Shown here one piece after another: positions 1 through 7,747 of a stretch of DNA of 64,000 bases. The stretch's first letter is position 1. Each line of letters starts with the position of its first letter. A program made the translations under genes and the position numbers. Under the pieces are notes generated by a model that saw only the letters and a list, made by a program, of their open reading frames with translations, did no database searches and was not told the DNA's origin. This stretch comes from Melioribacteraceae bacterium 4301-Me (GTDB lineage Bacteria; Bacteroidota; Ignavibacteria; Ignavibacteriales; Melioribacteraceae). Where the stretch lies: contig JBGORM010000002.1 in assembly GCA_041538185.1 (NCBI GenBank), positions 186,001 to 250,000 of the forward strand. Direction: 5' to 3'.

Positions 1-300
1 AAGGGCAAGTCCGCAATTAAGTGCTGTTTGCCCACCAAAGCCTAATAGAATTCCATCAGGCTTTTCTTTTTGAATTATTTTTTCTACAAAATATGTCGTA
101 ATTGGAAGTAAGTAAACTTTGTCGGCTAAATAGTCAGAGGTTTGAATTGTAGCTATGTTAGGGTTGATGAGAATGGTATAAACCCCTTCTTCTTTCAATG
201 CTTTAATACATTGGCTACCTGAGTAGTCAAATTCTCCAGCTTCTCCAATTTTTAATGCCGAGCTTCCAATAATTAGAACTTTCTTATTTTTTTTGTTCAC
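1..300 (-). CDS. carB: Carbamoyl-phosphate synthase large subunit, N-terminal part (cut by window edge)
   Basis: The first 100 residues of CarB, which makes carbamoyl phosphate from bicarbonate, ammonia from CarA and two ATP, for pyrimidine and arginine synthesis. The fragment shows the N-terminal pre-ATP-grasp region: [20 protein letters not shown] near residues 8-27 and [10 protein letters not shown] near residues 87-96. The [12 protein letters not shown] and [11 protein letters not shown] wording resembles the Bacteroidota and animal CAD forms more than the E. coli form, from memory of those sequences. The start is GTG at 300, and its GTGA overlaps the carA stop by four bases, so the two subunits are translationally coupled. 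The remaining ~950 or more residues lie outside the window. Confidence 0.95.
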   Translation of the reverse strand, partial: MNKKNKKVLIIGSSALKIGEAGEFDYSGSQCIKALKEEGVYTILINPNIATIQTSDYLADKVYLLPITTYFVEKIIQKEKPDGILLGFGGQTALNCGLAL

Positions 301-1382
301 TTCACATCCTTTAAAAATTCATCGAAAATAAATGAAGTATCAACTGGGCCAGGTGCAGCTTCAGGGTGAAACTGAACGCTTTTAAATGGCAGTTTTTTGT
401 GAACAAGTCCTTCATTTGTTCCGTCATTCAAATTTTTGAACCATTCTGTCCAACCTGAAGGTAATTTTTTAGAATCGACAGCAAAGCTGTGATTTTGAGA
501 GGTTATGTAACATTTATTACTTCCTTCTTCTCTAACAGGTTGATTTTGCCCGCGATGTCCATATTTAAGTTTGTACGTTTTTGCCCCTGCTGCTAATGCA
601 AGTATTTGGTGACCCATACAAATACCGAGTGTTGGGACTTGCTTTTTCAACAATTTTTTTGTTTGCTCTACAAGTTCTTTGTAAACTACAGGGTTTCCAG
701 GTCCATTTGAAATGACAACACCGTCATAGTTTTCGTTGTCAAAATTATAGTTATAAGGAACACGAACTACCTGGACGTTTCTTTCAATTAAATTAGAGAT
801 AATGCTTTTCTTACAACCGCAGTCAATTAAAATAATTCTGCGTTTTCCATTACCATAAATTTCAGTTTGAGTAACGGTAACTTTTTCTATAAGGTTGTCA
901 ATATCCGGATTGTAAAAATCTATTTTTTCATTTTCTACTTGGATTTTTCCAAGCATAGTTCCCCGTTCGCGCAAAAGTTTAGTCAGTTTTCTGGTATCAA
1001 CTCCGCTTAAGCCGGGTACCTTAAATTTGTATAGCCAATCAGATAAACTTTGCAATGCACTCCAGTGATTGAACTCAGCAGAGTTTTCAGAAACTACAAG
1101 AGCTTCAACCTGTATTTTATTAGACTCAAAATTTTCTGGTAAATCATCTGAGTCGTTAAGCTGAGGTACTCCGTAGTTGCCAATAAGAGGATACGTTAAA
1201 ACTAATATTTGTCCTTTGTAAGAGGGGTCGGTCAATGTTTCCGGGTAGCCTACCATTCCAGTATTAAAGACGACCTCGCCAGCAACAGATTTGTGATAGC
1301 CAAATAAGTATCCTTCAAAAATATTTTTATCTTCAAGTATTAGTTTTGCTTTTTGGCTTGGCTCAGTTTTCTTTTGCTTCAA
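297..1382 (-). CDS. carA: Carbamoyl-phosphate synthase small (glutaminase) subunit
   Basis: Hydrolyses glutamine and channels ammonia to CarB. The 361-residue protein has the CarA N-terminal domain ([21 protein letters not shown]) and a class I glutamine amidotransferase domain with nucleophile Cys255 in LGICMGHQ and partners His339 and Glu341 in [11 protein letters not shown] place the start at the TTG at 1382 because AAGGA lies just upstream and the frame then begins close to the conserved AKLILED segment. An ATG at 1448 would add 22 unrelated residues and has no visible ribosome binding site. The length is normal for the family. carB follows with a four-base overlap, so they form one operon. 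Confidence 0.93.
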   Translation of the reverse strand: MKQKKTEPSQKAKLILEDKNIFEGYLFGYHKSVAGEVVFNTGMVGYPETLTDPSYKGQILVLTYPLIGNYGVPQLNDSDDLPENFESNKIQVEALVVSENSAEFNHWSALQSLSDWLYKFKVPGLSGVDTRKLTKLLRERGTMLGKIQVENEKIDFYNPDIDNLIEKVTVTQTEIYGNGKRRIILIDCGCKKSIISNLIERNVQVVRVPYNYNFDNENYDGVVISNGPGNPVVYKELVEQTKKLLKKQVPTLGICMGHQILALAAGAKTYKLKYGHRGQNQPVREEGSNKCYITSQNHSFAVDSKKLPSGWTEWFKNLNDGTNEGLVHKKLPFKSVQFHPEAAPGPVDTSFIFDEFLKDVK

Positions 1383-1765
1383 CTTTTTCCTTTCGTTTGT
1401 AGTTTTGAGTAGGCATGGAAGGTAAATCTTCAAAAAATGCCTGTGCAAAGTATAAATTTTTTATTAGTAATAAAAATCGTACATAAAAATTTTTGTAATT
1501 GTTTGTTCATTTTGTGCAAGAAAATTCAGAAGTGTATTTTTTTTATTATTACTGCTTCAGGTAATATCATAGTGATTAAAAGCACTATTCATTTTTTACT
1601 GTAATTTTATTTTGCAGTTGTCTTTTTCTGTTTATAGGAACCTTGGCTGGTGGTAACCTATAAAATAAAGGGAGCAATTTATAGCTCCCTTTTTTATATT
1701 GTACAATAATTTGAATAATCTCTATTGGTGATAATTGTATTATTCAATAATAGTGTGGGGTCTAA
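1383..1765. other. Intergenic region with two hairpins, no gene seen
   Basis: This region separates minus-strand carA from plus-strand rlpA, so it must hold both promoters. Its right half contains an inverted repeat at 1632-1662 (TTATAGG paired with CCTATAA, with an inner ACC/GGT) followed directly by a terminator-like hairpin at 1668-1695. The rest is AT-rich without an open frame of note. The paired hairpins look like a short RNA or a leader/attenuator ahead of rlpA, which is inference. Confidence 0.5.
1668..1695 (+). terminator. Rho-independent terminator-like hairpin
   Basis: AAGGGAGC (1668-1675) pairs with GCTCCCTT (1684-1691) around an eight-base loop and runs into TTTTTT at 1690-1695 on the plus strand. 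No plus-strand gene ends upstream, so it would end a small RNA or act as an attenuator 70 bases before the rlpA start. Confidence 0.6.
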
Positions 1766-2227
1766 TTGTTCAAAATATATATCATAGAATTTGTCTTACT
1801 ATTTCTTTTCTATTCATGCATCTCAGCACCTAAATTTACAACTCGCAAAGTAGAACCCCCTGTAAGCGGTAATGAAGAAATCCATAACAATGTAGGGTTA
1901 AATAAAGAATTAGTGTTAGAAAGTGTAACAGGGATAGCATCATATTATGCAAAAGAATTTAATGGACAAGTTACATATAGCGGAGAAATTTATGACATGT
2001 ATGGTTTAACAGCTGCGCATCCCACTTACCCGATGGGGACAAAGCTTAGAGTAACAAATTTATCCAACTTAAAAAGCGTAATACTTGAGGTAAATGACAG
2101 AATGCCTAATTGGCCGGATAGAATCATAGACCTTTCATTGGGTGCAGCTATTCAATTGGGAATGGTAAAAGATGGGCTCGCTGAGGTTAGGATTGATGTA
2201 TTGCAATGGGGAACTGGGAAAAAGTAA
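1766..2227 (+). CDS. rlpA: RlpA-like lipoprotein with double-psi beta-barrel domain
   Basis: A 153-residue protein of the RlpA family, whose known members cleave peptidoglycan strands lacking stem peptides at septa. Residues 1-17 form a lipoprotein signal peptide ending in the lipobox FYSC at Cys18. The barrel domain spans about residues 56-147, with GIASYY, SGEIYDM, LTAAHPT and VNDRMP-DRIIDLS, which cover the conserved Asp/His positions of the family. There is no C-terminal SPOR domain, so it is a short form, and septal targeting cannot be assumed. The start is TTG at 1766 with GGGG eight bases upstream; no ATG fits the signal peptide better. Confidence 0.85.
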   Translation: MFKIYIIEFVLLFLFYSCISAPKFTTRKVEPPVSGNEEIHNNVGLNKELVLESVTGIASYYAKEFNGQVTYSGEIYDMYGLTAAHPTYPMGTKLRVTNLSNLKSVILEVNDRMPNWPDRIIDLSLGAAIQLGMVKDGLAEVRIDVLQWGTGKK

Positions 2228-2257
2228 GCCCTCAAAGAGTTTTTTCTTTAAGGGCTT
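2226..2257. terminator. Hairpin between convergent genes
   Basis: AAGCCCT (2226-2232) pairs with AGGGCTT (2251-2257), extended inward by AAAGA/TCTTT around a six-base loop. It overlaps the rlpA stop and lies ten bases before the end of the minus-strand gene, so it probably serves both. Neither side has a clean run of T. Confidence 0.6.
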
Positions 2258-2267
2258 TGAAGATTTA

Positions 2268-3056
2268 TTATCTAACAAACTTCCACCAATAGAAGTATTT
2301 GTTTTCGAGATCTGCAACTGACGGCATTGGGAAAAATTTTAGTTCATTACCTGCGGCAAACCAAAAGCCATGGCGTAAAAATTTGTAGGAAATATCCCTT
2401 AACAAGCTACCCAGGCTAATAGTTTTAGTAAGCTTTTCAGGGTTATTTTTTAATACCATTATACAATCGTAAAATCTGTAAGGGTTAACAGATGGCAGTT
2501 CGATATTAAAAATTTCTTTGTTTTTGTTCGATTCTAAAAATTTTTCAATATCGAATTCGATTTGTGTAAAGCAAATTTTTGGTGCACCTTTAGCTTTTTG
2601 ACTGGTAATAAATTTTCCGAATTCACGTTGGTCTAAAGTAGAGGCGACGAGTGTTTCTAAAGGCGCAACTTCCTGATAAATTCTAATTAAACCCGGTTGA
2701 TTATAAGCGGTGTATTCGGCCGGTTCAATTGGTAAAACTTTACCATTAGTTGTAACAAGAAATAGTTTTTGAATGGCTTTTAAGTCAACATGCTCTAATA
2801 CATTATAGGAGCAGATAAACTTTGTCTTTTTGGGCAAACCATCTTCGTGAGGTACAGTTAGCTTAAGATATTCATCAATTTCAAAGTATGGATTTCTAAA
2901 ATTGATATCAATTTCAGCAAAAATAACTTTGCCGCTGAAATGCTTTGCGCTGCCAAGTGTATAGTGCTCGCCAAATTTCTCTGGGTCTAATTGTGATGCT
3001 ACAAGTGCATTGATCGGAAAGACTATCATATACAAATGCTTTTCATATTCTGGCAT
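2268..3056 (-). CDS. Uncharacterised protein with internal duplication
   Basis: A 262-residue soluble protein that I cannot place in a family. Two halves resemble each other: ALVASQLDPEKFGEHYT near residue 16 and TLVASTLDQREFGKFIT near residue 134 are each followed about 15 residues later by an [IV]-x-F-x-[EQ]-I-[ED] strand (VIFAEIDI and ICFTQIEF). This suggests a tandem duplication of one ~110-residue alpha/beta domain. The C-terminus is rich in aromatics (YFYWWKF). No signal peptide, membrane segment or metal motif is seen. The start is ATG at 3056, preceded by GGAGAAAAA; the ATG at 3119 lacks a binding site. It stands alone, convergent with rlpA. Confidence 0.75.
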   Translation of the reverse strand: MPEYEKHLYMIVFPINALVASQLDPEKFGEHYTLGSAKHFSGKVIFAEIDINFRNPYFEIDEYLKLTVPHEDGLPKKTKFICSYNVLEHVDLKAIQKLFLVTTNGKVLPIEPAEYTAYNQPGLIRIYQEVAPLETLVASTLDQREFGKFITSQKAKGAPKICFTQIEFDIEKFLESNKNKEIFNIELPSVNPYRFYDCIMVLKNNPEKLTKTISLGSLLRDISYKFLRHGFWFAAGNELKFFPMPSVADLENKYFYWWKFVR

Positions 3057-3190
3057 TTTTTCTCCGAAATAATTGAATTTTTCTGATTCAAAGCTATTAA
3101 AAGAGGCAATGAAGAGCAAGAAATTGCTTGAATCTTTATTCTAAAAGTTACATCAAATAGTCAAAGAGTTAATAATTATGAGGCAAAAAA

Positions 3191-3853
3191 ATGTACATTG
3201 ACGAGCAATTAAAAAATGAACTAAAGAAGATATTATCTGTGCTAACAAAAAAAGTTAAAATAGTTTTTTTTACACAAGAAATAGAATGCCAGTATTGCAG
3301 GGAAACAAGACAAATTTTAACTGAGCTTTCAGAAGTTTCTGACAAGCTTTTCTTAGAGGTAAAAAATTTTATTATAGATAAAAACGATGCGGAAAAATAC
3401 GGCGTCGATAAAATTCCTGCGACAGTCCTATTGGATGAAAATGATAAGGATTATGGAATTAAATTTTATGGAATCCCAAGTGGGTACGAGTTCTCATCAT
3501 TACTTGAAGATATTAAAATGCTCGGCACAGGAAACTCTGGACTTCCAGAAAATGTTGAAGAAGAAATTAAGAAGATTAACTCAAACGTCCATATGCAAGT
3601 TTTTGTAACACCAACTTGTCCTTATTGCCCAACTGCTGTTATAACGTCTCATAGGTTTGCTTATGTTAATGAAAAGATTAAGAGTGATATGATTGAAGCC
3701 ACAGAGTTTCCACATTTGTCACAAAAATATAATGTTCGCGGTGTTCCAAGAACCGTAATTAATGAATCAACGTACTTGGAAGGTGCTGCACCAGAAAATG
3801 TTTTTCTTGATAAAGTAAAAGAAGCAATTAACTATGGAGTTAAAGTGGTATGA
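3191..3853 (+). CDS. Protein disulfide oxidoreductase, two thioredoxin folds (PDO/glutaredoxin-like)
   Basis: 220 residues with two thioredoxin-fold units, each carrying a CxxC centre: Cys33-Cys36 (CQYC) in the first and Cys143-Cys146 (CPYC) in the second. Each has the downstream cis-proline motif (KIPATVL and GVPRTVI). This is the layout of archaeal/thermophile-type PDO proteins that oxidise, reduce or isomerise disulfides in the cytoplasm. No signal peptide is present. GAGG lies upstream of the ATG. It is the first gene of a four-gene redox operon, and its stop overlaps the next start by ATGA. Confidence 0.88.
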   Translation: MYIDEQLKNELKKILSVLTKKVKIVFFTQEIECQYCRETRQILTELSEVSDKLFLEVKNFIIDKNDAEKYGVDKIPATVLLDENDKDYGIKFYGIPSGYEFSSLLEDIKMLGTGNSGLPENVEEEIKKINSNVHMQVFVTPTCPYCPTAVITSHRFAYVNEKIKSDMIEATEFPHLSQKYNVRGVPRTVINESTYLEGAAPENVFLDKVKEAINYGVKVV

Positions 3854-4080
3854 AGCACAAGAAAATTTTTTTTATTAGAAGAATTTTGCCTGTCTTTGTT
3901 GGTGCTTTATTGGGTTATGCTTATTATTACTTTATCGGGTGTTATAATGGTAAATGTTTGATTTCAGGTAACCCTTATGTAGCAACCTTATACGGTGCAA
4001 TTATTGGTGCCTTACTAACATTTCCAAGTTCAACAAAAAGGTCTATTGAAGATGCGAAAGAAAATAACAAAAGAAATTGA
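3850..4080 (+). CDS. DUF6132-like small membrane protein
   Basis: 76 residues with two membrane segments, at about 11-28 and 43-58, separated by the motif GCYNGKCLISGNPY, which holds two cysteines. This pattern is what I recall of the DUF6132 family of Bacteroidota-type bacteria, whose function is unknown. It starts inside the stop of the oxidoreductase gene (ATGA) and overlaps the next gene by 29 bases, so the products are probably made together. The paired cysteines in the loop may interact with the neighbouring disulfide enzymes, which is inference. Confidence 0.75.
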   Translation: MKHKKIFFIRRILPVFVGALLGYAYYYFIGCYNGKCLISGNPYVATLYGAIIGALLTFPSSTKRSIEDAKENNKRN

Positions 4081-4276
4081 AATAGAAGATTTAGTTACGC
4101 AATTACCTCCAGCTGTAACCTATCTAATGGAAAAGGGGATACGTTGTTTGGTGTGCGGCGAGCCTATTTGGGGAACATTAGAAAATGCAGCTAAAGAAAA
4201 AGGTTTTTCAGATTCCGAAATTAATACCTTTGTTGAAGAGCTAAATAAATTATATATTGAAAAAGAAAAAAGTTAA
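4052..4276 (+). CDS. DUF1858-domain protein (ScdA-N-like)
   Basis: A 74-residue protein with the DUF1858 pattern: a helix ending in YLMEKGIRCLVCGEP (CxxC) followed by LENAAKEKGFSDSEINTFVEELN. Related domains occur alone, or fused to hybrid-cluster and ScdA/RIC proteins linked to redox and nitric oxide stress. I prefer the ATG at 4052 over the TTG two codons earlier, since AAGG lies about ten bases upstream. It overlaps the preceding gene by 29 bases and belongs to the same operon. Confidence 0.82.
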   Translation: MRKKITKEIEIEDLVTQLPPAVTYLMEKGIRCLVCGEPIWGTLENAAKEKGFSDSEINTFVEELNKLYIEKEKS

Positions 4277-4308
4277 CAGTTATTCAATTAAGAAAGGCAG
4301 GAATAAAA

Positions 4309-4920
4309 ATGGCTCAAAAATCAAACAAAAAAAATTCGCTCGCTAATCAAAAAGGCGGTTTAACAAAAAAGCAGAGAAGTTACATATACACTGGTATTTT
4401 TATAGGATTGGCTGTGCTACTCTTTATTTTTAATAACTCAAATTCAGAACCGCAGCAGGGACCTTATCCACCTAATTATGTCCCTACTGTTTCAGAACAA
4501 AAATCTGTTAATGCTCCAGATTTTACTTTACCCACGACCGATGGCAAAACTCTTAAACTTTCCGATTTTAAGGGGAAGGTGGTAATAATAGATTTTTGGG
4601 CTACATGGTGCCCCCCATGTCGTAAAGGAATTCCCGATTTAATTGAGTTAAAGAAAAAGTTTGGTAAAAAAGGACTTGAAATAATAGGTGTTTCTGTTGA
4701 CCAGGATACAAAGGATCAAGTAGTGCCGTTTATAAAACAATACGGCATTAATTACCCTGTTGTTTATGGTAATAATAATGTTTATCGGGCTTACGGCGGT
4801 ATTGAGGCTATTCCAACAACATTTGTAATTGATAAAACAGGTAAAATAGTTGCAAGTTATCAGGGCCTAATGCCTAAATCAGTCTACGAAAATCATATAA
4901 GCAAACTTTTGGGCAGTTAG
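4309..4920 (+). CDS. TlpA-family membrane-anchored thioredoxin
   Basis: 203 residues with a positively charged N-terminus, one membrane anchor (about 25-41), a Pro-rich linker and a TlpA/AhpC-TSA-like thioredoxin domain (about 65-203). The active site is WCPPC (Cys101, Cys104), with the cis-proline in EAIPTTFVI. Such proteins reduce disulfides on the outer face of the membrane, for example apocytochromes c or copper-centre assembly factors. The window also encodes several c-type cytochromes and a cbb3 oxidase, so a maturation role is plausible but not shown. AAAGGCAGG lies upstream of the ATG. It is the last gene of the redox operon. Confidence 0.9.
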   Translation: MAQKSNKKNSLANQKGGLTKKQRSYIYTGIFIGLAVLLFIFNNSNSEPQQGPYPPNYVPTVSEQKSVNAPDFTLPTTDGKTLKLSDFKGKVVIIDFWATWCPPCRKGIPDLIELKKKFGKKGLEIIGVSVDQDTKDQVVPFIKQYGINYPVVYGNNNVYRAYGGIEAIPTTFVIDKTGKIVASYQGLMPKSVYENHISKLLGS

Positions 4921-4937
4921 TAAAAAATTTTATTAAT

Positions 4938-4967
4938 GCTCTTGTTCTGAAAATTAAGAGCAAGAGC
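4938..4967. terminator. Hairpin between convergent genes
   Basis: GCTCTTGTTCT (4938-4948) pairs with AGAGCAAGAGC (4957-4967) over 11 base pairs with one G-U pair and an eight-base loop. The A-rich left flank gives a T-rich run on the minus strand, so it may terminate the DUF971 gene as well as the redox operon. Confidence 0.6.
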
Positions 4968-4988
4968 AAGTTTTCAGGTAAATAATAT

Positions 4989-5339
4989 TTAGTGGTTATG
5001 CTCAAAATCTTGGTGCAAGTTTCCTTTTACCTCAAGGTATTCACCCAGTCTATATAAAAGATCCCACGAGTAAATTCCATAATCATAGCCGTCTTTCCAT
5101 CTTATTTGGATTGCATAATTACCTACCGGTTCAATTTTTTCTATTTCATACTTACCAGGTTTATTAGATTCTACTTTTGGTAGTTCATAGTGCTTCCATA
5201 AGATTGTCTCACCTTTGTTACCTGCATCGGGTGATTCATCGCGCAAAAATTTTAATGGGAAATTGTGAATTTTTCCGTTATCCCACACTACTTCGAGATA
5301 ATCCTGCTTGTGTAACTTTACTTTTTTGGGTGTGTTCAT
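4989..5339 (-). CDS. DUF971 (GBBH-like N-terminal domain) protein
   Basis: 116 residues matching the small DUF971 / gamma-butyrobetaine-hydroxylase-like N-terminal domain: LEVVWDNGKIHNFPLKFLRDESPDA near the start, IEPVGNYAIQIRWKDGYDYGIYSWDLL at the end. In other proteins this domain binds zinc or assists iron-sulfur cluster carriers. As a stand-alone protein it is often found near Mrp-type ATPases, but no such neighbour is visible here. The C-terminal tail is His-rich (HQDFEHNH). The ATG at 5339 is the only good start. Confidence 0.82.
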   Translation of the reverse strand: MNTPKKVKLHKQDYLEVVWDNGKIHNFPLKFLRDESPDAGNKGETILWKHYELPKVESNKPGKYEIEKIEPVGNYAIQIRWKDGYDYGIYSWDLLYRLGEYLEVKGNLHQDFEHNH

Positions 5340-5550
5340 ATCGGATTTCTATTAAATTTATAAATCACTATAGAAAATTGATAAAATACAATTAAAAATA
5401 CTATACTCTTTTTTCAGTCGTATTCTTTTAAACCAACCTAATGCAACAGAAAATTATATATTTATTTTTATTTATCTCTTGTGTACGTTCTTTGTTCCCT
5501 TAGTAACATTAACAATAAAGAAATCAAACCTTTGACTTGTCAAAGAAGTT

Positions 5551-5589
5551 TGAGAATTCATTACCCACCCACGAAGTGGCGAATTCTCA
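5551..5589. repeat. Nested inverted repeat
   Basis: TGAGAATTC (5551-5559) and GAATTCTCA (5581-5589) are perfect 9-base complements and enclose a smaller hairpin, CCAC-GAA-GTGG (5569-5579). The core CCCACGAAGTGG recurs at 28010-28021, inside another repeat-rich gap. Confidence 0.7.
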
Positions 5590-5793
5590 TCGGAAGTGGT
5601 GGATTCCCATTAGTGGGTTGAATTATCATGATTAATACAGCGAGGAAGTAACCCCCTACTGCAAAAAGTTTATCATCTTGCTTCATTTGTTAGAGATCGT
5701 TTTACTCACTTCATTCATTCACAACGAAGGCAATGAGTTGTGAAACAGAGATACTTCGGTCACCTAATTAAAAAACTCATGCGCTCCTTTGTA

Positions 5794-5822
5794 TTGACAA
5801 TAATTTTTTATTTAATTATAAA
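5794..5822 (+). promoter_or_regulatory. Consensus-like sigma70 promoter with no gene downstream
   Basis: TTGACA at 5794-5799, a 17-base spacer, and TATAAA at 5817-5822. Transcription to the right would start near 5829 and run antisense into the membrane protein gene that ends at 5907. No plus-strand frame follows. The region is AT-rich, so a chance match is possible. Confidence 0.35.
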
Positions 5823-5906
5823 CTACTTTTTGTCAGTGAGAGCAAGCTGCATTATTTAGGTTTAGTAAAGTGAAACTATTAATTAGTCTTTTTCACCAAT
5901 TGGCAT

Positions 5907-6641
5907 TTAATTATCTTCCTTAAATAATCTTGAGTAGTATTGAATCCTAAATAAAGCATAGAAGATAAGTAACTCACCGCTGATGAGAGTGTACCAGTTA
6001 AAATAGGTGGGTTGATAATTAGTAATTGCCGCTAAAAGTTTTTGATTTTTAGTTAATGAATTTGATAAGAGGCCCTCCTTTATAACTATACTTAAATAGT
6101 CCCAAATGTAAGTGCAAAAGATTATTAAAACTCCAAGTATGATTAACACCCATTCTAATCTGTTAGTCTTTAGTGGTATGTTATTTTCTTGAAAATAAAT
6201 GATCATAATAGCTAATATTATCATTGTTAAAGAATTTATAATGGGAGCTATTACAGGTCCAACCCAAGCTACTGGAATTAAGAATAAAACATCCCATGTA
6301 AAAAGAGATTCTGGCCAGTTTAGAAATATTTTTAATGCGATATAGTAAAATATATCCCATACAGCAAAGCAGTAAAGAAAATAAGCAAATCTTTGGAGTA
6401 AGTTATTGCCTGAAATAACTCCTACTGAGACAAGCATTACAATAGTAGCAAACTCTCTAATAATTTCTATATAAAATATTTTTTCTGGGAAAGTGATTAA
6501 CGGGAAAGTAAAACCATTTGGATAATACAATTCTCTTAAATAAACAACTACAGTAGCTTCTAAAAATCCCATTGCAATTGCAAATATTGTAGGCCAGAAA
6601 AACTTGCTTACTGTTTTCCTAATTTCTTTACGCATAAGCAT
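5907..6641 (-). CDS. Uncharacterised integral membrane protein
   Basis: 244 residues with about seven hydrophobic segments (near 15-35, 62-80, 84-107, 115-135, 137-152, 163-183 and 214-232). Conserved-looking features are the first helix GFLEATVVVYLRELYYPNG and the loop FTWDVLFLIPVAWVGPVIAP. I do not recognise a characterised family; similar proteins of unknown function seem to occur in related bacteria. No signal peptide beyond the first helix. A second ATG two codons downstream (6635) is an equally good start. It follows the FMN enzyme gene on the same strand after 49 bases, so co-transcription is possible. Confidence 0.8.
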   Translation of the reverse strand: MLMRKEIRKTVSKFFWPTIFAIAMGFLEATVVVYLRELYYPNGFTFPLITFPEKIFYIEIIREFATIVMLVSVGVISGNNLLQRFAYFLYCFAVWDIFYYIALKIFLNWPESLFTWDVLFLIPVAWVGPVIAPIINSLTMIILAIMIIYFQENNIPLKTNRLEWVLIILGVLIIFCTYIWDYLSIVIKEGLLSNSLTKNQKLLAAITNYQPTYFNWYTLISGELLIFYALFRIQYYSRLFKEDN

Positions 6642-6690
6642 GTTAAAATTAAAAAAGAATTAGAAGAAGAATTTTTATTTAAGTACAGAT

Positions 6691-7644
6691 TCATGCGGTA
6701 GAATTACAAATTGATTGTTTAGCTTTGTTGTATTCCGTTATAAGTTTAGTAAATAAGTCTTTGACCGGCAATATTTCATGAATAAGTCCAACACCCTGTC
6801 CAGCTTCCAGCATCCCTTCGTTTTCATTTCCTTCGAAAATACCTGCTCTTTCTCGTTTGTTTCCAAGTAATTCCCTAAGCCTATTTTCATCTGCGCCATT
6901 TTTTTCTTCTTGTTCGACAAGTTGGGTAAAGTTATTTTTAATCATTCTTGCCATTCCAATTTTTTTAAGAATAAGTACTGTGTCATTATCTTTAGCTTCT
7001 ATTACTTTTCTTTTGTAATTATAATGAGCTGAGGATTCTACTGTAGCAGCGAACCTTGTACCAATTTGCACTCCTTCAGCTCCAAGTGAAAGGGCTGCCA
7101 AAATTCCTCTACCATCTGCTATACCGCCTGCAGCAATAACTGGAATTTTTAAAGCATCAACAATTTGAGGGATAAGGCAGAATGTAGTTATCTCATCGAT
7201 ACCGTTATGCCCACCGGCCTCTACGCCTTCGCCAACTACAGCATCACAGCCAACACTTTCGGCTTTCAATGCTTGTTTAACTGAAGATACTACATGTACA
7301 ACTATAACTCCATTGCTTTTAAGCTTGTCGATGTATTTGCCCGGGTGACCTGCAGATGTGAAAACTATTTTTACATTTTCTTCAAGCACAGTTTTAACAA
7401 TTTCATCTGCATCACCGCGTAGAAGTGGTATGTTAACACCAAAGGGATTGGATGTAGCATTTTTACATTTTTGAATATGTTCTCTTAGTAAATCTATTTT
7501 CATCGAACCTGAACCTATTAATCCAAGTCCACCGCAATTAGAAACTGCAGAAGCTAATTTCCAGCCCGAGACCCACACCATTCCAGCTTGAATTATTGGA
7601 TAGCCAATCCCAAGTAAGTCGGTTATTCTGTTTTTAATATTCAT
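6691..7644 (-). CDS. Nitronate monooxygenase / FabK-type enoyl-ACP reductase family protein
   Basis: A 317-residue FMN-dependent TIM-barrel enzyme. Seen: YPIIQAGMVWVS at the N-terminus, NPFGVNIPLL, AVVGEGVEAGGHNG, PVIAAGGIADGRG and GAEGVQIGTRFAATVES, all signatures of the 2-nitropropane dioxygenase/FabK family. The EAGGH(I/N)G motif and overall length are close to FabK, which reduces the double bond in fatty acid elongation, but family members with this motif also act on nitronates, so the substrate is left open. There are no fatty-acid genes nearby. ATG start at 7644, with the unknown membrane protein gene downstream. Confidence 0.85.
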   Translation of the reverse strand: MNIKNRITDLLGIGYPIIQAGMVWVSGWKLASAVSNCGGLGLIGSGSMKIDLLREHIQKCKNATSNPFGVNIPLLRGDADEIVKTVLEENVKIVFTSAGHPGKYIDKLKSNGVIVVHVVSSVKQALKAESVGCDAVVGEGVEAGGHNGIDEITTFCLIPQIVDALKIPVIAAGGIADGRGILAALSLGAEGVQIGTRFAATVESSAHYNYKRKVIEAKDNDTVLILKKIGMARMIKNNFTQLVEQEEKNGADENRLRELLGNKRERAGIFEGNENEGMLEAGQGVGLIHEILPVKDLFTKLITEYNKAKQSICNSTA

Positions 7645-7747
7645 ACAATTTCTTTTATTGTTACTTTAGTTGACTTATCAAGCAAGTTTGATAAAACTAA
7701 CATTATTGATTAAATTGGCACATCAATTTAACAAAATATAGGTTTAG

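Larger units (their letters stand above)
5340..5906. other. Repeat-rich gap without a gene
   Basis: 567 bases without a convincing frame. It holds several short palindromes: TTTGAC/GTCAAA (5531-5544), TGAGAATTC/GAATTCTCA (5551-5589) enclosing CCAC-GAA-GTGG (5569-5579), and CCCATTAGTGGG near 5608. From about 5630 to 5770 it resembles decayed copies of the common GTCATTGCGA...AATCTC intergenic repeats. A consensus-like promoter lies at 5794-5822. Confidence 0.6.

Noticed and set aside
5600..5780. Possible tRNA or rRNA remnant in the repeat-rich gap
   Set aside because: No cloverleaf, no T-loop GGTTCAAATCC-like motif and no 16S/23S signature; it resembles eroded GTCATTGCGA-type repeats instead.
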